A DNA stretch of 64,000 nt, taken from Mycolicibacterium grossiae. Lineage in GTDB: Bacteria; Actinomycetota; Actinomycetes; Mycobacteriales; Mycobacteriaceae. Location: contig NZ_CP043474.1 of assembly GCF_008329645.1 (NCBI RefSeq), positions 124,001-188,000 on the forward strand, read 5' to 3'. The notes beneath the pieces were generated by a model. It saw only the letters and a list, made by a program, of their open reading frames with translations, searched no databases and had not been told where the DNA came from. Shown one piece after another: positions 8,955 through 17,711 of this stretch; the stretch's first letter is position 1, and each line of letters begins with the position of its first letter. A program made the position numbers and the translations under genes.

Positions 8955-10134
8955 CCACCAGTGCGTCGACGGCCGGCGCGCTGAGCACCTCGTCGAGCAC
9001 CATGGCCGCGGTGCCCAGCACCGCCGAGTGGTCGCCGTGTGCGGCGGGGACCACCTCGAGTTCGCGCGTCGCCATCGCCGTGGCGTTGCGGTACAACGAC
9101 TCTCGCAGCCCGGCGACGAACACGTCGTAGGCGGCGGCCATGTCCCCGGCCACCACGAGGACGGCCGGGTTGAGCAGGTTGACCGCCGCGGCGATCACCT
9201 CGCCGACGTGGCGTCCGCTGGCACGCACCATGCCGCGGGCCTCCGGGTCGCCGGCGTGGACGAGTTCGACCACGTCGCGCATGTGCCGCACGTCGCGACC
9301 GGCCTGCTGCAGCCGGTGGACCAGCGCCCAGCCGCCGGCCACCGCCTCCAGGCAGCCGGTGTCCCCGCAGCGGCATCGCAGCCCCTCGGCGGCCGGGGTC
9401 TTGTCGTGCCCGAATTCGCCGGCGGCCTGCGACGCCCCGCGCTGCAGGACCCCGCCGGCGATGATGCCCGCACCCAGACCCGTCGAGGCCTTGAGCACCA
9501 GCAGGTCGTCGAGCCGCTGCAGCTCGCCACCCCGCTCCCCCAGCGCGATCGCGTTGGCGTCGTTGTCGAGCAGGATCGGCACGCCGAGACCGAGGTCGTC
9601 GAAGTACGGGCGCAGCTCGACGCGATCCCAGCCGCGCAGGATCGGCGAGTCACGGCTGCAGCCGCGGTCCCGGTCCACCGGACCGGGCAGGCTGAGCCCG
9701 ATGCCGTACACCGGCACGTCGCGAACGTCCTGCAACAGGACGTCGAGCCGCTTCACCACGTCGGGCATCAGGTCGTCGGGCCCGAGGGCGACCTCCTGAT
9801 CGATGTCGCTGGTGGCGATCGGTTCGCCGGCGAGGTTGCACACCGCGATCCGAGTCCGGCTGATGCCGATGGCGACGCACAGCACCACGCCGGCGTCCGC
9901 GTCGAAGGTCAGCATGGTCGCCGGTCGGCCACCGGTCGAGGGCGCCGGCACGCTCTCGGCCACCAGCCCGATCTCGACGAGGGCGGCGACGCGCGCGGCG
10001 ACGGCGGTCCGGGACGCGCCGGTCAGCTGCCCGAGTTCGGCGCGGGTGGTGTCGCGCAACTCCCGGATCAAGGTGAACACGTCGCCAACGCTGGCCATGC
10101 ATCGATTGAACAGGATCGACGTAAGCTGCGCCAC
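8935..10134 (-). CDS. ROK family transcriptional regulator
   Basis: 399 residues. An N-terminal winged helix (FTLIRELRDTTRAELGQLTG-ASRTAVAARV) precedes an actin-like ROK sugar-kinase domain with GIGLSLPGPVDRD, LLDNDANAIALGE, STGLGAGII, the GEFGHDK motif and the zinc motif CRCGDTGCLEA. Such proteins repress sugar genes and sense phosphorylated or free sugars. The start may be GTG 10134 or ATG 10098. It diverges from the MFS exporter with only about 30 bp between, so that gene is the likeliest target. Confidence 0.88.
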   Translation of the reverse strand: MAQLTSILFNRCMASVGDVFTLIRELRDTTRAELGQLTGASRTAVAARVAALVEIGLVAESVPAPSTGGRPATMLTFDADAGVVLCVAIGISRTRIAVCNLAGEPIATSDIDQEVALGPDDLMPDVVKRLDVLLQDVRDVPVYGIGLSLPGPVDRDRGCSRDSPILRGWDRVELRPYFDDLGLGVPILLDNDANAIALGERGGELQRLDDLLVLKASTGLGAGIIAGGVLQRGASQAAGEFGHDKTPAAEGLRCRCGDTGCLEAVAGGWALVHRLQQAGRDVRHMRDVVELVHAGDPEARGMVRASGRHVGEVIAAAVNLLNPAVLVVAGDMAAAYDVFVAGLRESLYRNATAMATRELEVVPAAHGDHSAVLGTAAMVLDEVLSAPAVDALVATRPSR

Positions 10135-10167
10135 TTTTGTCCTTTAGGTGCAGAAGTCACTTTGCGG

Positions 10168-11415
10168 ATGAGCGTAAGTCGCCCTACCGTGAAACCCGTG
10201 ACCCGCGCCGCGACCCGACCCACCCGGCCCAGCTCCGTCGTCGCCCCCGATCCGACGATCCGGTGGCTGGCGGTGTTCGCATTGGCGCTGGGCGGTTTCG
10301 GCATCGGCACCACGGAGTTCGTGGCGATGGGCCTGCTGCCCGACATCGCCGCCACCATGGGCATCACCGAACCGACCGCCGGCCACGTCATCTCCGCCTA
10401 CGCGCTCGGCGTCGTGGTCGGCGCACCGACCATCGCCGCACTCACGGCGCGCCTGCCGCGCAAGACCCTGCTGTTGGCCTTGATGACGGTGTTCACCCTG
10501 GGCAACGTGGCGTCGGCACTCGCCCCGAGCTACGGCACCCTGATGGCGGCCCGCTTCGTCGCGGGCCTGCCGCACGGCGCCTTCTTCGGCATCGCCGCGC
10601 TGGTCGCAGCCCACCTGATGGGACCGCAGAACCGTGCCAAGGCCGTCGCCCACGTCCTGACCGGACTGACGGTCGCCACGGTGATCGGCGTGCCGGTGGC
10701 GTCCTGGCTGGGCCAGCACTTCGGCTGGCGCAGCGCCTTCGGCCTCGTGGTCGGCGTCGGCCTGCTGACGCTGACGGCGATCTGGTTCTGGCTGCCGGAC
10801 ATGCGCGGCATGCACGTCAGCAGCCCGCTGACCGAACTCGGGGCGCTCAAGCGCCTGCAGGTCTGGCTGGCGCTGCTGGTCGGCATGGTCGGCTTCGGCG
10901 GCATGTTCGCGGTCTACACCTACGTCAGCACGACGCTGACCGACGTCGCCGGACTCCCCCGCGCGCTGATTCCGCTCGGCCTCATGGCGTTCGGGCTCGG
11001 CATGGTGATCGGCAACCTGGTCGGCGGGCGGATGGCCGACGTGTCGGTGATCCGCGGCCTGTACGCGTCGATCGTCGCGCTGGGCCTGGTGCTCGCGCTC
11101 TTCGTCGCCGCGGCGCATCATCCCTGGAGCGCGCTGCTCGGACTGTTCCTCATCGGCGCCACCGGCGCGTCGATCGGCCCGGCGCTGCAGACGCGCCTCA
11201 TGGACGTCGCGCAGGACGCGCAGACGCTGGCCGCCGCCCTCAACCACTCGGCGCTCAACATCGCCAACGCCGCGGGCGCCTGGATCGGTGGCCTCGTCAT
11301 CGCCGCGGGTCACGGCTACACCGCGCCCGCGGCCGCCGGTGCCGTGCTGGCCGCAGCCGGTCTCGTGGTGCTCACGGTGTCGGTGACGCTGCAGCGCCAC
11401 CACGCCCGCCGCTGA
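10168..11415 (+). CDS. MFS transporter, DHA1-type drug/sugar efflux family
   Basis: About 415 residues with 12 predicted membrane helices. Motif A-like segments (GTTEFVAMGLLPDIA in helix 1; TARLPRKTLLLALM after helix 2) and ALAPSYGTLMAARFVAGLPHGAFFG match the AraJ/Cmx-type efflux group, which exports sugars, chloramphenicol or other drugs by proton antiport. The start is uncertain: ATG 10168, or GTG 10189 or 10198, all before the first helix. An open frame continuing far upstream is an artefact of high G+C. Divergent from the ROK regulator, suggesting sugar-responsive control. Confidence 0.85.
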   Translation: MSVSRPTVKPVTRAATRPTRPSSVVAPDPTIRWLAVFALALGGFGIGTTEFVAMGLLPDIAATMGITEPTAGHVISAYALGVVVGAPTIAALTARLPRKTLLLALMTVFTLGNVASALAPSYGTLMAARFVAGLPHGAFFGIAALVAAHLMGPQNRAKAVAHVLTGLTVATVIGVPVASWLGQHFGWRSAFGLVVGVGLLTLTAIWFWLPDMRGMHVSSPLTELGALKRLQVWLALLVGMVGFGGMFAVYTYVSTTLTDVAGLPRALIPLGLMAFGLGMVIGNLVGGRMADVSVIRGLYASIVALGLVLALFVAAAHHPWSALLGLFLIGATGASIGPALQTRLMDVAQDAQTLAAALNHSALNIANAAGAWIGGLVIAAGHGYTAPAAAGAVLAAAGLVVLTVSVTLQRHHARR

Positions 11416-11430
11416 CGGGCGACCGCGTCC

Positions 11431-11868
11431 TCAGCGGTGGACGTCGGTCACGGTGACGCCGATCGGCACCTCGTCGTCGCGGCCGAGCACGTCGGCCACG
11501 ACCGCCGCGCAGCGCGCCCGCAGCCGCTGCGCGACCCCGGCGACGTCGGCCAGGTAGCGACAGCTCACCTCGAGCGAAACCTCCTGCAGCACACCATCTT
11601 CGCCGTGCGCTGCGACGTCGAGGACCACCACGTCGCGCTCGCCGCGCAGCGCGACGCTCAGCAGGTGGGTCAGCACCAGGTCGGTGACCCGCAGAACGCC
11701 GGGCGCCGATCCGGGAGCGGGGTCGACGACGTCGAGCGGCCAGCCGCCGCGGGGGGTCGCCCGGACCGCCGCCAGCACGCCGCGCTCGATCGCCTGCCAT
11801 CCCGGTTCGGGCACCGCACGCAGGAGAGTTGCCGCGCGCCCGATGATCTCGTAATCGCCTATCGCCAT
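11431..11868 (-). CDS. Asp23/Gls24-like envelope stress protein paired with the ECF sigma gene
   Basis: 145 residues; the C-terminal half (VVVLDVAAHGEDGVLQEVSLEVSCRYL ... VPIGVTVTDVHR in pieces) has the alternating strand-helix pattern of Asp23 domains, with a longer N-terminal extension. Its ATG (11868-11866) overlaps the end of the sigma-factor gene by 10 bp, so the two are translationally coupled. Asp23-type proteins bind the membrane anchor AmaP under the envelope. Given the coupling it might serve as a regulatory partner of the sigma factor, which is an inference. Confidence 0.7.
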   Translation of the reverse strand: MAIGDYEIIGRAATLLRAVPEPGWQAIERGVLAAVRATPRGGWPLDVVDPAPGSAPGVLRVTDLVLTHLLSVALRGERDVVVLDVAAHGEDGVLQEVSLEVSCRYLADVAGVAQRLRARCAAVVADVLGRDDEVPIGVTVTDVHR

Positions 11869-12443
11869 TGCCGAAGCCTCTGTTGGAGTGTGGCACGGGC
11901 CCGGTGGTGATGGCCTCGCGCTCCGTCCGCGCTCATCTCGAGGATGGTCCCGATCTGAGGAAACGTCAACTGCTCCACTTCTCGTAGCGTCCACACCGCG
12001 CGCTGTCGCGGCGGCAATTCCGCCAGCGCCGCCTCCATGGCTTCGAGGAACGCGGTGTTCGAGGCGACCGCGAACGGGTTGCTGTCCACGTCCTGGCTGA
12101 CGGGCTCGATGAGGCGGTCGTCGATGGGCACCGCCCGCTTGACGCGGTGCGAATCCACCACCTTGCGCGAGCAGATCGTGAACAGCCAGGTCCGCACACC
12201 GGAGTCGCCGCGGAACGTGGCGATCTGCCGCCACGCCGCCACGAAGGTCTCCTGCACGACGTCGTTGACGGCGTCGCCGTCGCGCATCATGCGCCGCGCG
12301 AAGCGGTACAGGCTGGGGCCGTGCCGGCGCACCAGCTCCTCGAATGCCTCGACGTCGCCGGCCCGCGCCGCGGCGGCCAGACCCCGGTCGTCGACCGGGT
12401 CCGCGTCGACGAGCACCTCGTCGACACCGCGTTCGCCCGACAC
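11859..12443 (-). CDS. ECF RNA polymerase sigma factor
   Basis: 194 residues from GTG 12443. Region 2 is visible as LYRFARRMMRDGDAVNDVVQ with FVAAWRQIATFRGDSGVRTW and LFTICSRKVVDSHR; region 4 as LPPRQRAVWTLREVEQLTFP with IGTILEMSADGARGHHHRAR. An in-frame ATG at 12536 would add an unrelated basic leader. Coupled to an Asp23-like gene and divergent from the larger Asp23 operon, so it probably directs transcription of that operon in response to envelope stress. No classical zinc anti-sigma factor follows. Confidence 0.88.
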   Translation of the reverse strand: MSGERGVDEVLVDADPVDDRGLAAAARAGDVEAFEELVRRHGPSLYRFARRMMRDGDAVNDVVQETFVAAWRQIATFRGDSGVRTWLFTICSRKVVDSHRVKRAVPIDDRLIEPVSQDVDSNPFAVASNTAFLEAMEAALAELPPRQRAVWTLREVEQLTFPQIGTILEMSADGARGHHHRARATLQQRLRQWR

Positions 12444-12606
12444 ATCCGCCCTCTCCGGCCGCGCTCGTCGCGGACACCCTCTGTATTCGGAGCGGATACC
12501 CCCTCGGATTGTGTTGCACGACACATCAGCGGGCATGTTCGGTTCAGACGTGGTGCGCCGTCATACCTGGCGTACCGATCAGCCAAACGAAGAAGGGATG
12601 CCCGAC
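12444..12606. promoter_or_regulatory. Divergent promoter region between sigma factor and Asp23 operon
   Basis: 163 bp without a gene. It holds a partly palindromic TGTGTTGCACGACACA at about 12510-12525 and a GGATACCCCC stretch at about 12495, either of which may be a control site. No clear SigA promoter was recognised, consistent with use of an alternative sigma factor. Confidence 0.3.
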
Positions 12607-13089
12607 ATGGCCACCACCGCCCAGGGTCCGACCACCACCGGTTCGACCACCAGCACCGCCGCCCCGGCTGCGGCCGCCAACGGCCCGCTGTCCACCAGCC
12701 ACGGCCGCACCACGATCGCCGACGTCGTCGTGTCGAAGATCGCCGGACTCGCCGCACGCGAGGTCAACGGCGTACACGACCTGGGCGGCAACGCCACCCG
12801 CGCCGTCGGCGCGCTGCGCGAGCGGATCCCGGGCGCCTCGACCAACTACTCGCAGGGCGTATCCGTCGAGGTGGGCGAGAAGCAGGCCGCCGTGGACATC
12901 GACATCGTTGCCGAGTACGGCGTCTCCATCTCCGACCTGGCCTCCGGCATCCGCCGCAACGTCATCGCCGCCCTCGAGCGCATGACCGGCCTCGAGGTCG
13001 TCGAGGTCAACATCACCGTCCACGACGTGTTCGTCGCCACCGCCGACGACGACGCCGTCGAGAGCAACCACCTCACCCGGGTCGAGTGA
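12607..13089 (+). CDS. Asp23/Gls24 family envelope stress protein (main)
   Basis: 160 residues. A Thr/Ala-rich disordered N-terminus (~40 residues) leads into a full Asp23 domain: RTTIADVVVSKIAGLAAREV, GVSVEVGEKQAAVDIDIVAE, YGVSISDLASGIRRNV and VVEVNITVHDVFV. Asp23 proteins coat the inner face of the membrane through AmaP and respond to cell-wall or alkaline stress. ATG 12607 lies 9 nt behind AAGAAGGG; the ATG at 12598 touches that ribosome site and is less likely. First gene of a six-gene run with overlapping stops and starts. Confidence 0.85.
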   Translation: MATTAQGPTTTGSTTSTAAPAAAANGPLSTSHGRTTIADVVVSKIAGLAAREVNGVHDLGGNATRAVGALRERIPGASTNYSQGVSVEVGEKQAAVDIDIVAEYGVSISDLASGIRRNVIAALERMTGLEVVEVNITVHDVFVATADDDAVESNHLTRVE

Positions 13090-13418
13090 GTACTCCCGAC
13101 CACGGTTCGGCAGCCGACACGGTCGCGGGCATCGCCCGCGCCGTGCCCGGCGTCGCCGGTCTGCACCCCGGCATGTTCGGCGAGGTCGCCACGTACCTGC
13201 CCGGACGCCGCGTGACCGGCGTCCGCATCACCGACGAGCGCGTCGACCTGCACATCACGGTGTCCGCCGACGCACCCATCCGACGGACCGCCGCCGCGGT
13301 GCGCGAGGCGGTCGCCGCGGCGCTTCCCGGCCTCGCCGTCGACGTCACCGTCGAGGACGTAGCCACCGGGCCACGCCCCACCCCCACCACCGAACCCGTT
13401 GTCCCCATGGAGGATTGA
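13086..13418 (+). CDS. Asp23-like small protein
   Basis: 110 residues from GTG 13086, overlapping the previous stop by 4 bp. The order GMFGEVATYLPGRRVTGVRI, VDLHITVSADAPIRRTAAAV and AVDVTVEDVATG reproduces the second half of an Asp23 domain in shortened form. Probably a partner or paralogue of the main Asp23 protein in the same envelope complex. It has no membrane segment of its own. Confidence 0.7.
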   Translation: MSTPDHGSAADTVAGIARAVPGVAGLHPGMFGEVATYLPGRRVTGVRITDERVDLHITVSADAPIRRTAAAVREAVAAALPGLAVDVTVEDVATGPRPTPTTEPVVPMED

Positions 13419-13419
13419 G

Positions 13420-13599
13420 ATGACCACCGCTACCGCAGGCATGCTCGCCGGAGTACTGCTCGGCGTCGCCGCCGCCGCCGGCGGGTTCACCGGCTTCCTG
13501 CTCGCCCTCGTCCTCGGCGTCATCGGCTACGTCGTCGGCGGACACCGCGACGGCGAATTCGACGCCACCACTTGGCTCCGGGGCCGGGGCCGTGGCTGA
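13420..13599 (+). CDS. Small two-helix membrane protein of the Asp23 operon (DUF2273-like)
   Basis: 59 residues. ATG 13420 follows a good GGAGG ribosome site at 13409-13413. Two glycine/alanine-rich hydrophobic helices (AGMLAGVLLGVAAAAGG and FLLALVLGVIGYVVGG) are followed by an acidic-basic tail. Small membrane proteins of this kind recur in Asp23/AmaP operons and may assist anchoring. The assignment to DUF2273 is by position and shape, not by a search. Confidence 0.65.
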   Translation: MTTATAGMLAGVLLGVAAAAGGFTGFLLALVLGVIGYVVGGHRDGEFDATTWLRGRGRG

Positions 13600-13963
13600 G
13601 ATCGGCCCCGACGTCGACCCCGGAGAGCGGGGCCGGCTCACCGTCCGCAACCGCGCGGTCGAGCGCATCACCGAGGCCGCCGCGCTCCATGCGCCCGGCG
13701 TGCACCGGCACGGCTCCGGCCTCGGCCGGCTCGCCGGCCGGGAACTGCCCCGGATCGACGTCGACGTCGCCGGTGACCGGGTGCGCGCCGACGTCGAGGT
13801 GGCCGTCGAATGGGGTCGCCCGCTCGCCGACACCGCCGCCGCCGTGCGGCGTGAGATCACCGACGCGCTCACCCACCACGGCGGGCTCGTCGTCGACGGC
13901 GTCCGCGTACACGTCGCCGCCGTCATCCCGCCGTCGGCCCAACCGCAGAGGAGCGTGACTTGA
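13592..13963 (+). CDS. Asp23/Gls24 family protein
   Basis: 123 residues from GTG 13592, overlapping the preceding gene by 8 bp. The Asp23-type core is VRNRAVERITEAAALHAPGV, LPRIDVDVAGDRVRADVEVA, PLADTAAAVRREITDAL and VVDGVRVHVAAVI. Its stop overlaps the TTG start of the next gene. A third Asp23-type component in one operon suggests a hetero-oligomeric coat rather than a single-protein layer. Confidence 0.72.
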   Translation: MAEIGPDVDPGERGRLTVRNRAVERITEAAALHAPGVHRHGSGLGRLAGRELPRIDVDVAGDRVRADVEVAVEWGRPLADTAAAVRREITDALTHHGGLVVDGVRVHVAAVIPPSAQPQRSVT

Positions 13964-14526
13964 CCGCCACCCAGGTACCGGCGCCCGACGCCGCGCGCGC
14001 CCGTAGCGCCCCCTCGCCCGTCGCGGCCGCGGGTGCCAGCATCGTCGGCGTCCTGCTGGCCCTGGTGCTGATCGCCGCCGGTGCGATCGCCGTGCGCGAC
14101 GCCGCACTGGCGGCCGGGCTGCTCCACGGCCGGCCGTGGTTGCCGGCCGCCATCGACGCCGTCGACGTCGTCTCGCCTGCCACCTGGATGCTGCCCGCCG
14201 GCGTCGTGGTCACGCTGCTCGGCATGGCGCTCGTCGTCGTCGCGTTCCTGCCGCGCCGCGCCACGGCGACCGCTCTGGCCGCCGACACGTCGGTGTACGT
14301 CCGCCACGGTGACGTCGCCACCGTCGCGACGGCGGCAGCGCTGGACGTCCCCGGCGTGCTCGACGCCCGCAGCACCGCCACGCGCCGCAAGGTCACCGTG
14401 CGGTGCCGCGTCACCGGCGACGCCGCCGAGGTCCGCACCCTGGTCGCCGACGCCGTCGCCGACGCACTCCGCCCCCTGCACCGCGCCCCGCGCCTTGCGG
14501 TGCACACCCGAGAGGACCGCTCGTGA
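13960..14526 (+). CDS. DUF6286-like two-helix membrane protein
   Basis: 188 residues with a TTG start at 13960 inside the previous stop. Two membrane helices (AAAGASIVGVLLALVLIAAG at ~24-46 and a second at ~72-95) frame an external loop; the C-terminal cytoplasmic part, DVATVATAAALDVPGVLDAR and VTVRCRVTGDAAEVRT, has an Asp23-like strand pattern. This layout matches actinobacterial proteins annotated as DUF6286 in the same operons. Probably an envelope anchor or adaptor. Confidence 0.7.
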   Translation: MTATQVPAPDAARARSAPSPVAAAGASIVGVLLALVLIAAGAIAVRDAALAAGLLHGRPWLPAAIDAVDVVSPATWMLPAGVVVTLLGMALVVVAFLPRRATATALAADTSVYVRHGDVATVATAAALDVPGVLDARSTATRRKVTVRCRVTGDAAEVRTLVADAVADALRPLHRAPRLAVHTREDRS

Positions 14527-15089
14527 CCCGCACCGCCCTCGGCGTCGACCGCCTCGTCACCCTCCTCGCCGGCATCGGCCTCGTCGTCCTCGGACTGGGC
14601 GCCGTGGCGTGGGAACGTGGCGCATTGGTCGGTGGCCGCAGCGTGTCCTTCGACGTCGCCCACCGCACCGCGGCCGCCGACTGGTGGCCCTGGGCCGCAG
14701 GCGGAGTCGGCCTGCTCCTGATCCTGCTGGGTCTGCGCTGGCTGTTCGCGCACCGCCCCGCACACCGGGCGTCACGCGTCGCCCTCGGCACCTCCGACGG
14801 GCCCGACCGCTCGCCCAGTACCGCCGACGCCGCCTCGGTCGCCTCGGCTGCCGCCGTGTCCCTCGGCCGAAACCCCGCCGTACTCAAGGCGTCCGGCGCC
14901 GCGACCCTGGAGAAGGGCACGCCCACCGTGACGCTCACCGCGACGGTGCTCGCGTGGAACGGCCTTCGGGCCGGCGCGCGCGCCGCCGACGACACCGCGC
15001 GGGAGGTCGCCGAGATGCTCGGCGACACCGTCGCCGTCCGCACCGTGTTGCGCGTCGACGCCAAGCGCCGCCACGGCACGGTCGCCTGA
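14523..15089 (+). CDS. Alkaline-shock membrane anchor protein (AmaP-like)
   Basis: 188 residues from GTG 14523 (4-bp overlap with the previous stop). The N-terminal helix LVTLLAGIGLVVLGLGAVAW and the second helix WPWAAGGVGLLLILLGLRWL form the anchor; the cytoplasmic C-terminus ends in VTLTATVLAWNGLRAGARAA and VAVRTVLRVDAKRR. AmaP tethers Asp23 to the membrane in Gram-positive bacteria. Its position at the operon end and two-helix topology support the call. Confidence 0.75.
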   Translation: MTRTALGVDRLVTLLAGIGLVVLGLGAVAWERGALVGGRSVSFDVAHRTAAADWWPWAAGGVGLLLILLGLRWLFAHRPAHRASRVALGTSDGPDRSPSTADAASVASAAAVSLGRNPAVLKASGAATLEKGTPTVTLTATVLAWNGLRAGARAADDTAREVAEMLGDTVAVRTVLRVDAKRRHGTVA

Positions 15090-15229
15090 GCGTGTTCTCA
15101 GCGTCGCTTCACTAGGCTCGGCGCCACCCATCACGAACCCCAAGGAGTGACGAGGCGCTTGACCGCCGAACCGCGAAAACCCGTCCCACCCCGGCCTGAC
15201 GCGACGACGGATCGGCCGGAGGTGGGCTC

Positions 15230-16588
15230 GTGCTGACGGCGGTCGGCGCCGTCGCACTCGGCATCGTCGTCGTCCTCTTCATCACCGCGCTGACGGGGTA
15301 CTTCGTCGCGCAGGAATTCGCCTACATGGCGGTCGACCGCTCCCGGCTGAAGGCCCGCGCCGAGGCCGGCGACGGCGCCTCCGAGCGGGCCCTGTCGGTG
15401 ACGCGCCGAACGTCCTTCATGCTCTCCGGCGCCCAGCTCGGCATTACCGTGACCGGTCTGCTCGTCGGGTACGTCGCCGAGCCGCTGATTGGCGAGGGCG
15501 TCGGTACGCTGCTGGGCGGGGTCAGCGTGCCGACCGGCGTCGGCGTGGCGATCGGCGCCACCGCGGCGATCGTCTTCTCCACCTTCGTACAGATGCTGTT
15601 CGGCGAGCTGTTCCCCAAGAATCTCGCCATCGCCCGGCCCGAGCCCGTGGCGCGCCGCCTGGCCCGGTCGACCACCTGGTACCTGCGCCTGTTCGGCTGG
15701 CTCATCTGGCTGTTCGACCAGAGTTCGAACCTCCTGCTCCGAGCACTGCGCATCGACCCGGTGCACGACGTCGAGCACTCGGCCACCGCCCGCGACCTCG
15801 AGCACATCGTCGCCGCGTCCCGCGACGTCGGCGAGCTACCCGTGGAGCTGTCGACGCTGCTCGACCGCACCCTCGACTTCCCCACGCGCACCGTCGAACA
15901 CGCCATGGTCCCGCGCTCGCGGGTCGACGTCGTGACCGCGGACGTGCCGGCCGGGACGGTGCTCGCCCTGATGTCCACCGGCCACACCCGCTACCCGGTC
16001 TGCGGCGACGACGTGGACGATCTGCGCGGCGTCGTGCACCTGCTGGACCTCCTCGATTCCGGCGCGAGCGGCGGGACGGCCGGATCGCGGTGCCGGCCGG
16101 CCGTCGTCGTTCCGACCACGATGCCGCTGCCCACCGCACTGTCCGCGCTGCGCGACACCGGCGAGGAGATGGCGCTCGTCATCGACGAGTACGGGGGCTT
16201 CGCCGGCGTCGTGACCGTCGAGGACATGGCGGAGGAACTGATCGGCGACATCGACGACGAGCACGACGCGCCGGGCCGTCTCGGCGCCGCCGCCGAGGCC
16301 GATGGCTGGTCGCTGCCCGGCGACACCCCGCTCGACGAGGTGCACCGTCTGCTCGACGTGCCGCTGCCCGACGGCGACTACGAGACGCTGGCGGGCCTGG
16401 CCATCGCCGCGTTCGGCGCGCTGCCCGCCGTCGGCGACCTCGTGGTCATCCCCCTGCCGCCGGAGGCCGCCGACCTGGTGGCCGACGAGCCACCGCCGCT
16501 GCGCGACCTCGTCCTCGAGGTCCGTGAGGTCGACAGGCGCGTGCCCGCACGGCTCTTCGTGGCGGTCCGCACGGAGGTGAGGTCATGA
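15230..16588 (+). CDS. CNNM/CorC-type hemolysin family membrane protein (first of pair)
   Basis: 452 residues from GTG 15230 behind GGAGGTGGG. Residues ~1-200 are the DUF21 membrane domain (FITALTGYFVAQEFAYMAVD, SGAQLGITVTGLLVGYVAEP, QMLFGELFPKNLAIARPEPV); ~205-340 a CBS-domain pair (MVPRSRVDVVTADVPAG, LVIDEYGGFAGVVTVEDM); the end is a CorC_HlyC transporter-associated domain. Homologues bind nucleotide at the CBS domains and are linked to magnesium efflux. The next gene is a shorter paralogue overlapping by ATGA, the same pairing as Rv1842c-Rv1841c. Confidence 0.9.
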   Translation: MLTAVGAVALGIVVVLFITALTGYFVAQEFAYMAVDRSRLKARAEAGDGASERALSVTRRTSFMLSGAQLGITVTGLLVGYVAEPLIGEGVGTLLGGVSVPTGVGVAIGATAAIVFSTFVQMLFGELFPKNLAIARPEPVARRLARSTTWYLRLFGWLIWLFDQSSNLLLRALRIDPVHDVEHSATARDLEHIVAASRDVGELPVELSTLLDRTLDFPTRTVEHAMVPRSRVDVVTADVPAGTVLALMSTGHTRYPVCGDDVDDLRGVVHLLDLLDSGASGGTAGSRCRPAVVVPTTMPLPTALSALRDTGEEMALVIDEYGGFAGVVTVEDMAEELIGDIDDEHDAPGRLGAAAEADGWSLPGDTPLDEVHRLLDVPLPDGDYETLAGLAIAAFGALPAVGDLVVIPLPPEAADLVADEPPPLRDLVLEVREVDRRVPARLFVAVRTEVRS

Positions 16589-17592
16589 CCAACCCGTGGA
16601 CGCTCACCGTCGTCACGGTGGCGCTCATCGCCGCCAGCGCGTTCTTCGTCGCCGTCGAGTTCGCGCTGATCGCCGCGCGCCGGCATCGCCTCGAGGATGC
16701 CGCTGGGCGCAGCCGCTCGGCCCGCGCGGCGCTGCGCAGCACCACCGAACTGTCCGTGTTGCTGGCCGGTTCGCAACTGGGCATCACGGTCTGCACCCTC
16801 GCGCTCGGCGCGATCACGAAACCCGCTGTGCACGATCAGATCTCGCCACTCCTCACGTCGTGGGGCGCACCCGGCTGGGTGGCCGACGCGGGCGGCTTCG
16901 TGCTCGCCCTGCTCATCGTGACGTTCCTGCACCTGGTGGTCGGCGAGATGGCGCCGAAGTCGTGGGCGATCGCCCACCCGGAGCGCTCGGCCATCCTGCT
17001 GGCGCTGCCGATGCGGGCCTACATGGTGCTCACCCGACCGCTGCTGCTGGTGCTGAACCGCGCCGCCAACTGGTGTCTGCGCAGGGTCGGCGTGACACCG
17101 GTCGACGAGGTGGCCTCCGCGCAGGACCCCGACGCGCTGCGGCACCTCGTCGAACACTCCACGACGGCGGGCACGCTCGACGAGCGCTCCGGCGCCACCC
17201 TGATAAGCGCCCTGGAGCTGCAGGCGCTGACGGTGGGTGACGTCGTGTCGGCCGAGGCGCCGCGCGGCGTGCCGGCATCGGCCGATGCGTCGGCGATTCA
17301 GGCGATCTCGCGCGACACGGGCCACCTCCGACTCCTCGTGCTCGCCGACGACGGCGCCGTGTCGGGCGTGCTGCACGTCCGCGACAGCCTGTCCGCGGCA
17401 CCGGGAACCACGGCCCGCGAGCTGGCCCGCCCGGCGCTGACGCTCGACGCCTCCCGGCCGGTGTACGAGGCGCTGCGCACCATGCGGGAGACCCGTGGAC
17501 ATCTGGCGGTGGTCACCGACGTGCACGGCGTCGTGGGCCTGGTGACCCTGACCGACGTCCTCGACCGGTTGATGCCGCGGGCCGCCGCCTGA
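16585..17592 (+). CDS. CNNM/CorC-type hemolysin family membrane protein (second of pair)
   Basis: 335 residues; ATG 16585 overlaps the previous stop. The DUF21 helices ([56 protein letters not shown]) and a CBS pair ([40 protein letters not shown]) are present, but the C-terminal CorC_HlyC domain of its neighbour is absent. The two presumably form a heterodimer. Confidence 0.9.
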   Translation: MTNPWTLTVVTVALIAASAFFVAVEFALIAARRHRLEDAAGRSRSARAALRSTTELSVLLAGSQLGITVCTLALGAITKPAVHDQISPLLTSWGAPGWVADAGGFVLALLIVTFLHLVVGEMAPKSWAIAHPERSAILLALPMRAYMVLTRPLLLVLNRAANWCLRRVGVTPVDEVASAQDPDALRHLVEHSTTAGTLDERSGATLISALELQALTVGDVVSAEAPRGVPASADASAIQAISRDTGHLRLLVLADDGAVSGVLHVRDSLSAAPGTTARELARPALTLDASRPVYEALRTMRETRGHLAVVTDVHGVVGLVTLTDVLDRLMPRAAA

Positions 17593-17711
17593 CCCCGCGC
17601 TAGGCTCGCCGCATCACCGAGCAGCTCTCCGTCGCGACCCTCGACGTCGCCGACCCGACCGATGCGTGGACGCACGCCGGCTTCACCGTCGCCGCGGACG
17701 GGAGCTGCCAC

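Noticed and set aside
8680..10167. Apparent upstream extension of the MFS exporter frame giving a 900-residue fusion
   Set aside because: The extra part overlaps the LLM and ROK genes, is low complexity and has no ribosome site; the real start lies near 10168.
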